Below are positions 34,906-44,179 of a stretch of 64,000 nucleotides of DNA, one piece after another (position 1 is the stretch's first letter; every line of letters begins with the position of its first letter). The notes under the pieces are model-generated. The model saw nothing but the letters and a program-made list of their open reading frames with translations, ran no database searches and was not told the origin of the DNA. The position numbers and the translations under genes were made by a program. The DNA is from an uncultured Lachnospiraceae bacterium. GTDB taxonomy: Bacteria > Bacillota > Clostridia > Lachnospirales > Lachnospiraceae. Location of the stretch: contig CANRZW010000001.1 of NCBI GenBank assembly GCA_947644545.1, positions 124,001-188,000 of the forward strand, in the 5' to 3' direction.

Positions 34906-36474
34906 TCATGCATAATTGTCCGGCAGATCGTTCTCGATCAATACTACCTTCTGCTTTTCATCCGGAATCGCGTTCACCATCTGGAAAGCCTCCTGCAAGG
35001 TATCCACTACGATCATCCGGCTTCTTGCAAATCCGGCTTCCAGCAGTCCGTCCTGAATGGGCTTCGTCTGCTCCCTGCCGACCAGTACCGCATAGTCGCA
35101 CTTGTCTGCGGCATACGCGCCCACTTCCTTATTCTCGCTGTACTGCTTCTCTCCAAGCTCCACCATGCCCGGCGTCATCAGGATCCGCAGTTCTTTAAAC
35201 ATCTCCAGCGTGTCAAGCGCCGCCTTAAATCCGTTCTTATTGGAATTGTAGCTGTCATCCAGAAGGATCCGCCCTCCCTGTCTGCTCAGCTGCAGCCTGT
35301 GGGGCACACTCTCCAGCTGCTTCACCGGATAGCGGAGCTTCTCCATGGGAATGCCCAGCGTATGTGCCACGGCAATGGCACCTGCAATATTCTGCACATT
35401 GTGATTGCCCACCAGACGTGTATGGAACTCAAATTCCTCTCCCTGAGCGTCCTTCATCTTAAAGGAAGAACCATCCGGCGACACCGTTATATCATAAGCC
35501 CTATAAGCGATATCTTCTCCCGCGGTTCCGTAACTTACGACCTTCTTATCAATCTTATGCCCGCGGATATAGCTGTTGTCATAGTTCAGGAATACGCTGC
35601 CTTCCGCCGGCACTGCATCCGCCAGTTCAAACTTGGTGCCGATGATATTCTCTATCGTGTGAAAACTCTGCAGGTGCTGCGGTCCGATGGAAGTGATGAT
35701 CCCGTGATCCGGATGCACCAAATCACAGATCTCCTTGATATCTCCCACCTCTCTGGCACCCATCTCACAGATAAAGATCTCATGGAAAGGCTTCATCTGC
35801 TCTCGGATCGTCCGCACGACACCCAGCGTCGTATTATAGTTGCCCGGCGTCTGCAGTACATTAAACCTGCTGGACAACAGTGTATTCAGGAAATATTTCA
35901 CACTGGTCTTGCCATAACTGCCCGTTACGCCGATTACCGTCAGATTCGGCATCTCTCTCAGGATACGGGCCGCATCCGCCACATAATGCCTGTCGATAGC
36001 CCGTTCGACCGGTCTGTTGATCCAATTTACCAGCAGGATCAGAAAGGGCTGCAGGACAAACAATACCAGCAGAATCCCTCCGCACACCCGCGCCCGGTAC
36101 TCTCCCGCCGTCAGCGATACAAGCATACCGATCACATACAGCACTGCCGTCGTAACAAGCATACGCCTCACGCGCATCGTATATACAAGCGGTTTCTTTG
36201 CCTGCCGCGGCTTATTGACCAACATGGTCATCATATTCATTACACAGGCAATGACCAGACAGCCCAGATTCCCGACAAGCACCAGCGGAAGCGATATCAC
36301 CGCATACAGACTCTTTCCCAGCAGCCTGCCTATATTGCTGTGCACCTGCATCCATTCCCGATACTCCCTCGGCTTATATGAATTCTGCTGAAACATATGC
36401 ACGATGTAAATCTCATATAAAACGGCCCCCACCGCATAGGTGACGAACCAGATAAGCATCCATATCCAATCCAT
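34906..36474 (-). CDS. membrane-anchored Mur ligase family protein (MurF-like catalytic core)
   Basis: A 522-residue protein. The first 155 residues contain about four hydrophobic helices (roughly 3-24, 56-80, 104-122, 130-150) instead of the UDP-MurNAc-binding domain of MurF. From residue 180 the Mur ligase core is clear: P-loop GVTGSYGKTS at 182-191, TPGNYNTTLGV, CEMGAREVGDI, GPQHLQSFHTIENI, the GNHNVQNIAGAIAVA motif and the C-terminal DDSYNSNKNGFKAALD and TPGMVELG. The chemistry should be ATP-driven ligation of an amino acid or dipeptide, and the anchor suggests a lipid-linked substrate such as lipid I or II. AGGAATCGTT precedes the ATG. It is between an alpha/beta hydrolase and ddl. Confidence 0.88.
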   Translation of the reverse strand: MDWIWMLIWFVTYAVGAVLYEIYIVHMFQQNSYKPREYREWMQVHSNIGRLLGKSLYAVISLPLVLVGNLGCLVIACVMNMMTMLVNKPRQAKKPLVYTMRVRRMLVTTAVLYVIGMLVSLTAGEYRARVCGGILLVLFVLQPFLILLVNWINRPVERAIDRHYVADAARILREMPNLTVIGVTGSYGKTSVKYFLNTLLSSRFNVLQTPGNYNTTLGVVRTIREQMKPFHEIFICEMGAREVGDIKEICDLVHPDHGIITSIGPQHLQSFHTIENIIGTKFELADAVPAEGSVFLNYDNSYIRGHKIDKKVVSYGTAGEDIAYRAYDITVSPDGSSFKMKDAQGEEFEFHTRLVGNHNVQNIAGAIAVAHTLGIPMEKLRYPVKQLESVPHRLQLSRQGGRILLDDSYNSNKNGFKAALDTLEMFKELRILMTPGMVELGEKQYSENKEVGAYAADKCDYAVLVGREQTKPIQDGLLEAGFARSRMIVVDTLQEAFQMVNAIPDEKQKVVLIENDLPDNYA

Positions 36475-36497
36475 AACGATTCCTGCCCGATCTCATT

Positions 36498-36526
36498 TCT
36501 ATTTCTAACATGTCTATTTCTAACAT
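36498..36526. repeat. two copies of a 15-bp-period repeat upstream of the Mur ligase gene
   Basis: TCTATTTCTAACAT occurs at 36498-36511 and 36513-36526. Degenerate ATTTC-containing pieces follow. It lies in the leader between the hydrolase and Mur ligase genes. Confidence 0.8.
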
Positions 36527-36606
36527 TTCGATATTTCAATACTACGTTATTGAATTACTATATTATCATAAATTTACTACAACAGCCGGCACTCCGTACT
36601 GCTAAT

Positions 36607-37404
36607 CTACGTAAGAACTTCCGGTACAGATTCCCGGGAAACATTGAAAAATGCTTCCAATGCGCCATGCACCTTCGGTGCCTGCTCCGCAAAAGAAAAA
36701 TGTCCCGCACCCTCACACACCACCAGCCCGGCATCAGGAATCAGCTCTTCCATCCGCTTCGCATCCGACAGCGGCGTCGCCGTGTCCCGGTCGCCCCAGA
36801 TCAGGAGCGCAGGGCATTTCACCAGATGCATTAGCGGTTCCAAGTCCTCATTTACCACCTTCACAAGCGTCGCCCGCATGGTCGGTGTGGCATTGTTGTA
36901 ATCCGCCGAACCACGCTTACGCCTCATATCCTCGACCGCGTCAGGATACAGGAAATGCAGCACCCTCGTACTCATGACCGCCCGCCCGATCTTGTAACAC
37001 CGCAAGCTCACTTTCTGCCGAAAGCTTTTCTTCGGCAATATGCCTGCACTGTCGATCAGAACTACCTTCTCGATCGCAAAAGGCAGCCGCTCTCTGGCAT
37101 TCATCTTAAAAAATACCCGGCCGCCGAAAGAATGCACCACCACACTGATCTTCGACGCCCTGAACGATGCCATAAACCGCACCACAAAATTCACATAGTC
37201 ATCCACGCACCACGGTTCCGGCGGCTCTGGTGTCTTCCCAAACCCCGGCATATCCAGCGCAATCACCCGATGATGCCGTGCCAGAACACCGATCATACCT
37301 GCATACAGGGTAATGTTGGCCCCCCACCCGTGCAGCAGCAGAATGATATCGCCTTCCCCTTCATCTATATAATTTACCGCTATCGAATCAATCTTCTTAA
37401 CCAA
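36607..37404 (-). CDS. alpha/beta hydrolase
   Basis: About 265 residues of a classical alpha/beta hydrolase. The oxyanion region LLLHGWGANI, nucleophile Ser in VVVHSFGGRV (near residue 92-96), acid Asp in LIWGDRDTATP and base His in CEGAGHFSFAEQAP are all present. There is no signal peptide. The likely start is TTG 37404 with GGAG 6 bases upstream; TTG 37416 is four codons longer. It is 132 bases upstream of the membrane Mur ligase on the same strand, so a role in cell-envelope chemistry (an ester, lipid or thioester substrate) is possible but not shown. Confidence 0.88.
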   Translation of the reverse strand: MVKKIDSIAVNYIDEGEGDIILLLHGWGANITLYAGMIGVLARHHRVIALDMPGFGKTPEPPEPWCVDDYVNFVVRFMASFRASKISVVVHSFGGRVFFKMNARERLPFAIEKVVLIDSAGILPKKSFRQKVSLRCYKIGRAVMSTRVLHFLYPDAVEDMRRKRGSADYNNATPTMRATLVKVVNEDLEPLMHLVKCPALLIWGDRDTATPLSDAKRMEELIPDAGLVVCEGAGHFSFAEQAPKVHGALEAFFNVSRESVPEVLT

Positions 37405-37732
37405 GTCTTTCTCCAAACATCTCTCATATTATGGACTGTCACAGCAGGGAATAGAACCGGGCCGCCGCGATCAATATGCTTCTATTTAGTCTATGCACTC
37501 CGCCGGCCTGCCGCAACATATGCCTGAATTATATTTTACCCAACACACTATGATTTATCATATACCCCCGCCCATTATTTGGCAATCATGTTTTGCCACA
37601 TAATACTAAAAAAAGAGATTCTGCCATGTCCTTATTGGCAATCGCTCCTTCTTTCCATAATAATTTTAAAAAGATCTGGGTCGGCTGCTTCTTCTTTATT
37701 GCCAGCATATCATAAAGGTACTTCGCGATGCC

Positions 37733-37834
37733 TTAATTCTCTACATAATCCACATAATCCGTCTCGCTGGCAAACAACATATACTCTCCGTTCACATATC
37801 CCATATAACCGCTTTCCACTGTATAGCCCTTCAT
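37733..37834 (-). CDS. small protein of 33 residues, unknown function
   Basis: An ATG at 37834 is preceded by GAGGTAAGGATT, a good ribosome binding site, and opens a frame of 33 codons ending in TAA. The product starts MKGYTVESGYMGYVNGEYM and continues with a Leu-Phe-Ala-Ser segment and an acidic Tyr/Asp/Val tail; Tyr and Gly are strongly over-represented. There is no membrane helix. After the TAA the same frame stays open for 48 more codons, with a plausible protein-like content (KYLYDMLAIKKK, IFLKLLWKEG). The locus may therefore be a complete mini-gene or a longer gene broken by one nonsense codon. It is isolated between two terminators or gene ends. Confidence 0.5.
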   Translation of the reverse strand: MKGYTVESGYMGYVNGEYMLFASETDYVDYVEN

Positions 37835-37944
37835 AATCCTTACCTCTTTTCTTTCTCTTTATTAGACCGACCGCCACAGGACAGCTCTTTATCCGGTCTT
37901 GTCCTTCAAGCGATCGAACTTCTGTTCTTCTCTGAAATAAGGAT

Positions 37945-37976
37945 ACAAAAAATAGAGTCCATTAATCCGGACTCTA
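37945..37976 (-). terminator. intrinsic terminator after the cysteine desulfurase gene
   Basis: On the minus strand TAGAGTCC and GGACTCTA (37953-37960/37969-37976) form an 8-bp stem followed by a T6 run (37946-37952). It ends the pth-mfd-desulfurase transcript. Confidence 0.85.
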
Positions 37977-38044
37977 TAAATAAAATTTCAATATTATCAG
38001 ATAATTACTCAAATACCCTGACTCGCATCAGGTACATGAATCAT

Positions 38045-39190
38045 CTATCTTACCAGCATTCCTCTGACCCGCTCCACGATCCGCGCCAGCTCCTCCACTA
38101 CAAGATCCAGCTCTTCCCGCGTATTTTCCTCACTGAGTGTGAGCCGAAGCGACCCCCTGGCCTGCTCTCCGGACAATCCCATCGCCAGCAGCACATGCGA
38201 AGGATCCGTCGAACCCGAAGTGCAGGCCGATCCTGCAGAAGCGCAGATTCCTGCCATATCCAGCATAATCAGCATGGTCTCCCCCTCCATGCCTGCAAAA
38301 CCGAAATTCACATTATTCGGCAGACGTTTCTCCCTGTGCCCGTTGAGCATCACTCCCGGAATCCTTTCCTCGATCCGTCCGATCAGATAATCCCGCAGCG
38401 CTCGTTCCGTCTCTGCCCGCTCGTTCAGACGCTCATGCGCCCGCCCGGCCGCGACAGCCATTCCCACAATACCGGGCACATTCTCCGTACCGGCGCGTCT
38501 GCCCCTCTCCTGCTGGCCTCCATGGATAAATGCGCGTATCCTTGCCCTTTTCCCGATATATAGAAAGCCCACACCCTTCGGCCCGTTGAATTTATGCGCA
38601 CTGGCCGAAAGCAGGTCGATATGGCACTCCTTCACATCAACAGGCAGATGCCCGTAAGCCTGCACCGCATCGGTGTGGAACAAAATACCATGCTTCGCCG
38701 CAATCTCCCCGATCTCCTTCACCGGCTGAATCGTCCCCACCTCATTATTGGCCGTCATAACCGAGATCAATATCGTATCCGGCCGGATCACCCGCTTAAG
38801 CTGCAGGGGATCCACGACTCCCTCCGCATCCACATCCAGATACGTAATTTCCGCCCCCATCTTTTCCAGATAATCGCATGTATGCAGCACCGCATGATGC
38901 TCGATCTTTGAGGTAATAATATGCTTCCCCTTGTCCCGCAACGCCTCAAACACCGCCTTGAGCGCCCAGTTATCGGACTCCGATCCGCCCGCCGTAAAAT
39001 AGATCTCGTTTGCCTCTGCCCCCAGCGTCCCTGCGATCGTCTCTCTGGCCCGTAAAAGCGCCTTCTTGCTCTCACTTCCCAGCCCGTAAATACTGCCCGC
39101 ATTCCCATAATACTGTGTGAAATACGGCGTCATAGCTTCCACCACCTCAGGCGCAGTCCTGGTGGTAGCCGCATTATCCAAGTAAATCAT
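38045..39190 (-). CDS. cysteine desulfurase (NifS/IscS family)
   Basis: A 381-residue PLP enzyme that takes sulfur from cysteine to a persulfide for Fe-S clusters or tRNA thiolation. MIYLDNAATTRTAPEVVEAM opens it. PLP-binding features include GGSESDNWALK, HTDAVQAYGHLPVDV and the Schiff-base Lys in SASAHKFNGPKGVGFLYIG. The catalytic Cys is in GSACTSGSTDPSHVL. Length and motifs fit a NifS/IscS-type group-I enzyme; no iscU or thiI gene is adjacent. It is 24 bases downstream of mfd. The role (Fe-S or tRNA modification) is not decided. Confidence 0.94.
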   Translation of the reverse strand: MIYLDNAATTRTAPEVVEAMTPYFTQYYGNAGSIYGLGSESKKALLRARETIAGTLGAEANEIYFTAGGSESDNWALKAVFEALRDKGKHIITSKIEHHAVLHTCDYLEKMGAEITYLDVDAEGVVDPLQLKRVIRPDTILISVMTANNEVGTIQPVKEIGEIAAKHGILFHTDAVQAYGHLPVDVKECHIDLLSASAHKFNGPKGVGFLYIGKRARIRAFIHGGQQERGRRAGTENVPGIVGMAVAAGRAHERLNERAETERALRDYLIGRIEERIPGVMLNGHREKRLPNNVNFGFAGMEGETMLIMLDMAGICASAGSACTSGSTDPSHVLLAMGLSGEQARGSLRLTLSEENTREELDLVVEELARIVERVRGMLVR

Positions 39191-39214
39191 CTATCTACTG
39201 TCCTTTCTTCCAGA

Positions 39215-42200
39215 CTATGAAAGCAGCAGCTCCTCCATATCCCGAAGCACCGCCTCCGTCAGCCCCAGCAGCAGCTCCTCGTCCTTCTCGATCACGCCGC
39301 ACTTCTTATACCGCATCCGAAACATCGGCGTTCCTTTCGGCTCGAAAGTGAGCCTGCCCTCATAAGCCTGCAGCAATCGCGGAATATTCTCCACCCGGAT
39401 CCTGGCATCCGGCCGCAGCTGGAAGCGGATCGTCTCGTCCTTGCCCTTCACTTCCGGCATGTACAGCTTATGGGCATGAGAACGGATCAAAGCAATCCGC
39501 AGCAGATTTTCCGCCGATTTCGGTATCTCTCCGAAACGATCCAGCAGTTCCTCCCGCATATCGTCGCATTCCTTCTCGTTCTCGATCCCCGCAATCCTCT
39601 TATAGATATCCAGCTTCTGCACCTCATTGACGATATAAGATGCCGGAATATACGCATCTGCCTCCAGATCGATACTGGTGTTGAAATCTTCGATTGTGGA
39701 AATCCCCTTAAGATTCTTCACTGCCTCATTCAGCATCTTGCAATACAGGTCATATCCCACCGCCTGCATATGCCCGTGCTGTCTGGCCCCCAGCAGATTG
39801 CCGGCTCCCCGGATCTCCAGATCTCGCATGGCGATCTTAAAGCCGCTGCCCAGCTCCGTAAACTCCTTGATCGCACCCAGTCTTTTCTCCGCGATCTCCT
39901 TAAGCATCTTATTCCTCTTATACATCAAAAAGGCATACGCCGTCCGGTTGGAACGTCCCACCCGGCCGCGCAGCTGATACAGCTGGGAAAGCCCCATCTG
40001 ATCCGAATCATGGATGATCATCGTATTCACGTTGGAGATATCCAATCCCGTCTCGATGATCGTCGTGGACACAAGCACATCAATCTCACCGTCAATGAAA
40101 TCATACATGATGCGCTCCAGTTCGTTCTCCTTCATCCTGCCGTGCGCAAAGCTCACGTTGGCCTCCGGCACCAGCTTCTGGATCATAGCCGCCACATCAG
40201 CAATATTGTTGATCCGGTTGTAGACATAGTAAACCTGTCCTTCCCTGGAAAGCTCCCTGACGATTGCCTCCCGCACCAGTTCTTCATTGTATTCGCAGAC
40301 AAAAGTCTGGATGGGCTGTCTGTCCCCCGGCGCCTCCTCCAGCACGCTCATATCCCGGATCCCGATCAGGCTCATATGCAGCGTCCGCGGGATCGGCGTG
40401 GCCGTTAACGTCAGCACGTCCACATTTTCCTTCAACTTCTTGATCTTTTCCTTGTGGGCCACCCCGAAACGCTGCTCCTCGTCGATGATCAGAAGCCCCA
40501 GATCCTTGTACTCCACATCCGCGGACAGCACCCGGTGGGTGCCGATGACGATATCGACCATGCCCTTTTTCAAGTCCGTGATCGTCTTCTTCTGTTCCGC
40601 CGCCGTGCGGAACCGGGACAGCAGATCGATCCGCACCGGAAAATCCTTCATCCTCTGCACGAACGTATTATAATGCTGCTGCGCCAGAATGGTCGTGGGC
40701 ACCAGATAGACCACCTGCTTGTTCTCCTGTACCGCCTTGAAGGCTGCCCGGATGGCGATCTCCGTCTTGCCATAGCCCACGTCGCCGCAGATCAGACGGT
40801 CCATGATCCTGCTGCTCTCCATATCCTCCTTGGTGGCCGCAATCGCGCTGATCTGGTCTTCCGTCTCCTCGAAGGGGAACATCTCCTCGAATTCCCGCTG
40901 CCAGACCGTATCCTTGCCGTACTGGAAGCCCTCGCTCTGCTGCCTTGTCGCATACAGCTCCACCAGATCCTGCGCCACCTCATCCACCGCACTGCGCACC
41001 TTGGTCTTGGTCTTGTTCCACTCCTGGGTACCCAGCTTATTTAACTTCGGCTTCGTTCCCGCCTCCGCGGAAGCATACTTCTGGATCACGTCAAGCCCTG
41101 TTGCCAACACGTAGAGGATGCCGCCGTCCCGGTAAGATATCTTCATATAATCCTTGACGATCTTATCGACCTCCACCTTCTCGATCCCCTGGTAAATGCC
41201 CAGTCCATGACTCTCATGAACCACGTAATCCCCTACCCGCAGTTCATTGAAATCATTGATCTTCTGGCCCTGATAGACTTTTTTCTTCTTCTTTTTCTTC
41301 TTCTCCGCGCCGAAGATATCGCTCTCCGAGATGACGATAAATTTCAGCAGCGGATACTCGAATCCTTTCAGCACCCGGCCGTAGTAAGTCATCACTTCCC
41401 CCGGCTGCACCTCCCGCATGGGATCCTCCGTATAGAAGGCGCTGATCTCCTGTTCCCGCAAGTCCTCCGCCAGCCGCTTCGCCCTGGTTCTGGAACCGGA
41501 AAGCAGCAGGATCCGATAGCCCCTTTTCTTATAACTGATCAGATCCTTCACCAGCGATTCAAAACTATTGTTATAGGAAGATAAACTTCTGGTCTGGATA
41601 TCAAACTTCCTGTCCGCCTTAAACAACGGATTCCTGCCGTCCATCATGGAGAGTGTCACCACCCGGCCGCCGGCAATCCTGGCCGCCGTCTCCTCCGCAC
41701 TGTACAGGATATTCATCTGCCCGGGCAGGATATAGCCCTTTTCCAGACGATGCATCATGCTCTCTCGAAACTCCAGCTCCACAGCCGAAGCATGTTCCTT
41801 CACCCGCAGCGGTTCCTCCACGAACAGACAGCTGCTGCCCTGCCCTGAGGCTCCTGCCGCAAAACTCTCAAAGCAGTCCAGGAAGGTAGACAGCTCCGGA
41901 TAGAAATAGCGCACATAACTTTCCAGATTCACCGCACCCCGGGACAATCCAAGCTCTAACAGCTGCTCCTCCAATTCCCTGATCTGCGTCTCGATCCGAT
42001 GCGCCTCCTCCGTCTTCATCTCTTTTCTAAGGCGGGCGGCATGAGCTTTGCATTCCTTTTCAATCTTTTTCAGGCCGCTTCGCAGTTCCTCATCCGTCAG
42101 GATCAGCTCCGTGGCCGGATAGATCGTGACCGATTCCAGCTTCTCGATGGAACGCTGGCTTAAGATATCGAAACTGCGGATTGATTCCACATCCTCGCCC

Positions 42201-42781
42201 CACAGTTCAATCCGATAAGGGTTCTCCTCCGTCAGGTCGAAGATATCAACGATACCGCCCCGGATACTGAACTGACCCGGCGCCTCCACCTGATAATTCT
42301 TCTCATAACCCAGCTCCACAAGCTGCGTTGCCAGCGTTTCTTCCGTCAGAACGCTCTGTCTGTCGATACGGATCACATGCCGCCGCCAGGAATCGATCGG
42401 GATCTGCGGTGCCATCAGTGCGTCGTAAGTAGTGATCACCGTGGTCGGCCGGCCTTCCATCAGCCTGCGCAGACAGCGGATCCGCTCCATTGTCAGCTGA
42501 TTGCCGTGGATATCCGCCTGGAAAAAGATCAGATCCTTGGCCGGATACAACATCACATTCCTGTCATAGAATTTATAGTCCTCGTACAGCTCCTTTGCCC
42601 GCAAATCATTAAAAGTAACGATGATCTTATTCCGAAAACCATCGCCAATCCCATAGACCATATGCAGCTTCTGTGAATCCACGCACCCGCTGAGCGCCAC
42701 ACAGGCCTGCCTGTTCCCAAGCATTTTCTTGATCTCTTCATATTCTCCCAGTTCTTCCAGGGGAGCCAGTAAAGCCCTCAC
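39215..42781 (-). CDS. mfd: transcription-repair coupling factor
   Basis: A 1188-residue DNA translocase that removes stalled RNA polymerase and recruits UvrA. The N-terminal UvrB-like part is seen in YEKNYQVEAPGQFSIRGGIV. The RNA-polymerase-interacting segment contains LRVGDYVVHESHGLGIYQGI. The helicase motifs are GDVGYGKTEIAIRAAFKA, VPTTILAQQH, IDEEQRFGVAHKEKIK, TLTATPIPRTLHMSL, HGRMKENELERIMYDF, and HDSDQMGLSQLYQLRGRVGR. A run of eight lysines (AEKKKKKKKKVYQG) sits just before the polymerase-binding domain. The start is GTG 42781 behind GGAGGTAAGAT. It lies between pth and the desulfurase gene, a common clostridial order. Confidence 0.97.
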   Translation of the reverse strand: MRALLAPLEELGEYEEIKKMLGNRQACVALSGCVDSQKLHMVYGIGDGFRNKIIVTFNDLRAKELYEDYKFYDRNVMLYPAKDLIFFQADIHGNQLTMERIRCLRRLMEGRPTTVITTYDALMAPQIPIDSWRRHVIRIDRQSVLTEETLATQLVELGYEKNYQVEAPGQFSIRGGIVDIFDLTEENPYRIELWGEDVESIRSFDILSQRSIEKLESVTIYPATELILTDEELRSGLKKIEKECKAHAARLRKEMKTEEAHRIETQIRELEEQLLELGLSRGAVNLESYVRYFYPELSTFLDCFESFAAGASGQGSSCLFVEEPLRVKEHASAVELEFRESMMHRLEKGYILPGQMNILYSAEETAARIAGGRVVTLSMMDGRNPLFKADRKFDIQTRSLSSYNNSFESLVKDLISYKKRGYRILLLSGSRTRAKRLAEDLREQEISAFYTEDPMREVQPGEVMTYYGRVLKGFEYPLLKFIVISESDIFGAEKKKKKKKKVYQGQKINDFNELRVGDYVVHESHGLGIYQGIEKVEVDKIVKDYMKISYRDGGILYVLATGLDVIQKYASAEAGTKPKLNKLGTQEWNKTKTKVRSAVDEVAQDLVELYATRQQSEGFQYGKDTVWQREFEEMFPFEETEDQISAIAATKEDMESSRIMDRLICGDVGYGKTEIAIRAAFKAVQENKQVVYLVPTTILAQQHYNTFVQRMKDFPVRIDLLSRFRTAAEQKKTITDLKKGMVDIVIGTHRVLSADVEYKDLGLLIIDEEQRFGVAHKEKIKKLKENVDVLTLTATPIPRTLHMSLIGIRDMSVLEEAPGDRQPIQTFVCEYNEELVREAIVRELSREGQVYYVYNRINNIADVAAMIQKLVPEANVSFAHGRMKENELERIMYDFIDGEIDVLVSTTIIETGLDISNVNTMIIHDSDQMGLSQLYQLRGRVGRSNRTAYAFLMYKRNKMLKEIAEKRLGAIKEFTELGSGFKIAMRDLEIRGAGNLLGARQHGHMQAVGYDLYCKMLNEAVKNLKGISTIEDFNTSIDLEADAYIPASYIVNEVQKLDIYKRIAGIENEKECDDMREELLDRFGEIPKSAENLLRIALIRSHAHKLYMPEVKGKDETIRFQLRPDARIRVENIPRLLQAYEGRLTFEPKGTPMFRMRYKKCGVIEKDEELLLGLTEAVLRDMEELLLS

Positions 42782-42823
42782 ATCTTACCTCCGCTTAATC
42801 AATATCCTTCTTTCCGATTACCG

Positions 42824-43396
42824 TCAACGATTCTTCTTATTAAACTGATTCATGGCCGCATCCGCCCCGTCCGCTATCATCACTTCCACAGCCTCCGCTG
42901 CCCGCGCGATGCTCTCATCCATGATCTCCCGCTCTTTGTCCGAAAAATGCCCCAGCACATAGTCCGCCAGATCATACCCGTCAGGTTTCTCTCCCACGCC
43001 CATCTTCACCCGGCAGAACTCATCATGCCCCAAGTGCAGAATGATATTCTTCAGTCCGTTATGGCCGCCCGCGCTCCCCTTCTTGCGAATACGGATCTGT
43101 CCCGGTTCCAGGCTGACATCGTCCGCGATCACGATCAGCTCGCTCTTTTCATCCACTTTATAAAAGTCTATGACCTGTCTTATGCTTTCACCACTCAAAT
43201 TCATATAAGTCTGGGGCTTGACCAGCACAACTTTCTGACCGCCCACATAGCCCTTGCCGATGATGGCCTTGTGCTTGCGCTCACCTACCGTGATCTGATT
43301 CTTCCCCGCGATCGCGTCTATCACTTCAAATCCGATATTGTGTCTCGTATTCTGATATTTCCTGTCCGGATTCCCCAAGCCTGCAATAATATACAT
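42824..43396 (-). CDS. pth: peptidyl-tRNA hydrolase
   Basis: A 190-residue esterase that recycles peptidyl-tRNA. YIIAGLGNPDRKYQNTRHNIGF holds Asn9-10 region and catalytic His19. KPQTYMNLSGES, ADDVSLEPGQIRIRKKGSAG and GGHNGLKNI and MGVGEKP complete the family pattern. I start at ATG 43396, preceded by GGAGGGCAGC and in line with all relatives; the open frame to 43525 would add 43 unrelated residues. It lies 42 bases upstream of mfd. Confidence 0.96.
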   Translation of the reverse strand: MYIIAGLGNPDRKYQNTRHNIGFEVIDAIAGKNQITVGERKHKAIIGKGYVGGQKVVLVKPQTYMNLSGESIRQVIDFYKVDEKSELIVIADDVSLEPGQIRIRKKGSAGGHNGLKNIILHLGHDEFCRVKMGVGEKPDGYDLADYVLGHFSDKEREIMDESIARAAEAVEVMIADGADAAMNQFNKKNR

Positions 43397-43621
43397 GCTG
43401 CCCTCCTGCAATTCTGTATTCTTACGAAATAGTGCTCTGATCCTGTTAAGCAAACTGCCGCTTCCTCCCTGCTCAATATTTCCAGTACCCCGCTTTCGTC
43501 CATCCGATTCGAGCACTGATTCCATAATCTTTTACTTTCCAGGAAGCTTTCTTGTTTTTCTTCCCATCCTGATAACAATATACCACATCTTACTGTAAAA
43601 TAGCTCTCTGTTTTTGAAGAA

Positions 43622-43659
43622 CAAAAAATAACACCAGGAATCTGTTTTCTGATTCCTGG
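43622..43659 (-). terminator. intrinsic terminator after spoVG
   Basis: On the minus strand CCAGGAATC (43651-43659 complement) pairs with 43634-43642, followed by a TGTTATTTTTTG tract. It lies about 70 bases beyond the spoVG stop. Confidence 0.85.
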
Positions 43660-43727
43660 CTCATAAATGCCTCAGAAAAGGGCACGTTTCCGCACCCTTT
43701 CCCGTTACATCCACACTATGCATTTGT

Positions 43728-44000
43728 TTACTCGTCGTTAGGTTCCAAAAGCGCCTTTTCATAGCTGTCCAGAATAATGCTCTGTATTCTGTCCCTGGTC
43801 TCCGAATTGATCGGATGTGCAATGTCGCGGTACTCGCCGTCATTGGCTTTCTTGCTCGGCATTGCAATGAAAAGTCCTTTTTCACCTTCAATTACTTTAA
43901 TGTCATGAACTACGAATTCATCGTCTATGGTAATTGAGACGATTGCTTTCATCTTGCTGTCTTGAGTCATTTTACGCACGCGGACATCAGTAATTCTCAT
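43728..44000 (-). CDS. spoVG: septation/regulatory protein SpoVG
   Basis: A 90-residue protein. [40 protein letters not shown] and [17 protein letters not shown] are the near-invariant SpoVG segments. SpoVG is a small DNA/RNA-binding regulator involved in asymmetric septation in spore formers and in capsule or virulence traits elsewhere. ATG 44000 follows AAGGAGGCTGAGCTTC; a reading to 44069 adds 23 non-conserved residues. The leader at 44023-44045 contains a CCGG-based hairpin. It is monocistronic, between the pth and glgD genes. Confidence 0.96.
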   Translation of the reverse strand: MRITDVRVRKMTQDSKMKAIVSITIDDEFVVHDIKVIEGEKGLFIAMPSKKANDGEYRDIAHPINSETRDRIQSIILDSYEKALLEPNDE

Positions 44001-44179
44001 GAAGCTCAGCCTCCTTATCATATGATACCGGTCAGTAACCTGCCGGTTTTCACAAGCTTTTCCACACAAGTCATACTCATCAAGCCACGTAGCTTGTAAT
44101 AAACATTTAATTAGTTACGCACATGCCTCTTACACAATAAAATACATCTTTCAACCGCAACCGCCTTTCCATCATACCA

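Larger units (their letters stand above)
37405..38044. other. long intergenic region
   Basis: About 640 bases. It holds the 33-codon gene at 37733-37834, its open in-frame continuation to about 37590, and the terminator at 37946-37976. The stretch 37420-37590 and the part 37840-37940 show no recognisable gene or structured RNA; they are AT-rich. Confidence 0.55.

Noticed and set aside
34711-36381. 556-codon plus-strand open frame
   Set aside because: Antisense to the membrane Mur ligase and ddl 5' region; composition is typical of a shadow frame and no family is recognisable.
39470-40408. 312-codon plus-strand open frame
   Set aside because: Antisense to mfd; no motifs.
44001-44179. Sigma-H-type promoter expected before spoVG
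   Set aside because: No match to an AGGA/GAAT pair at proper spacing could be found by eye.
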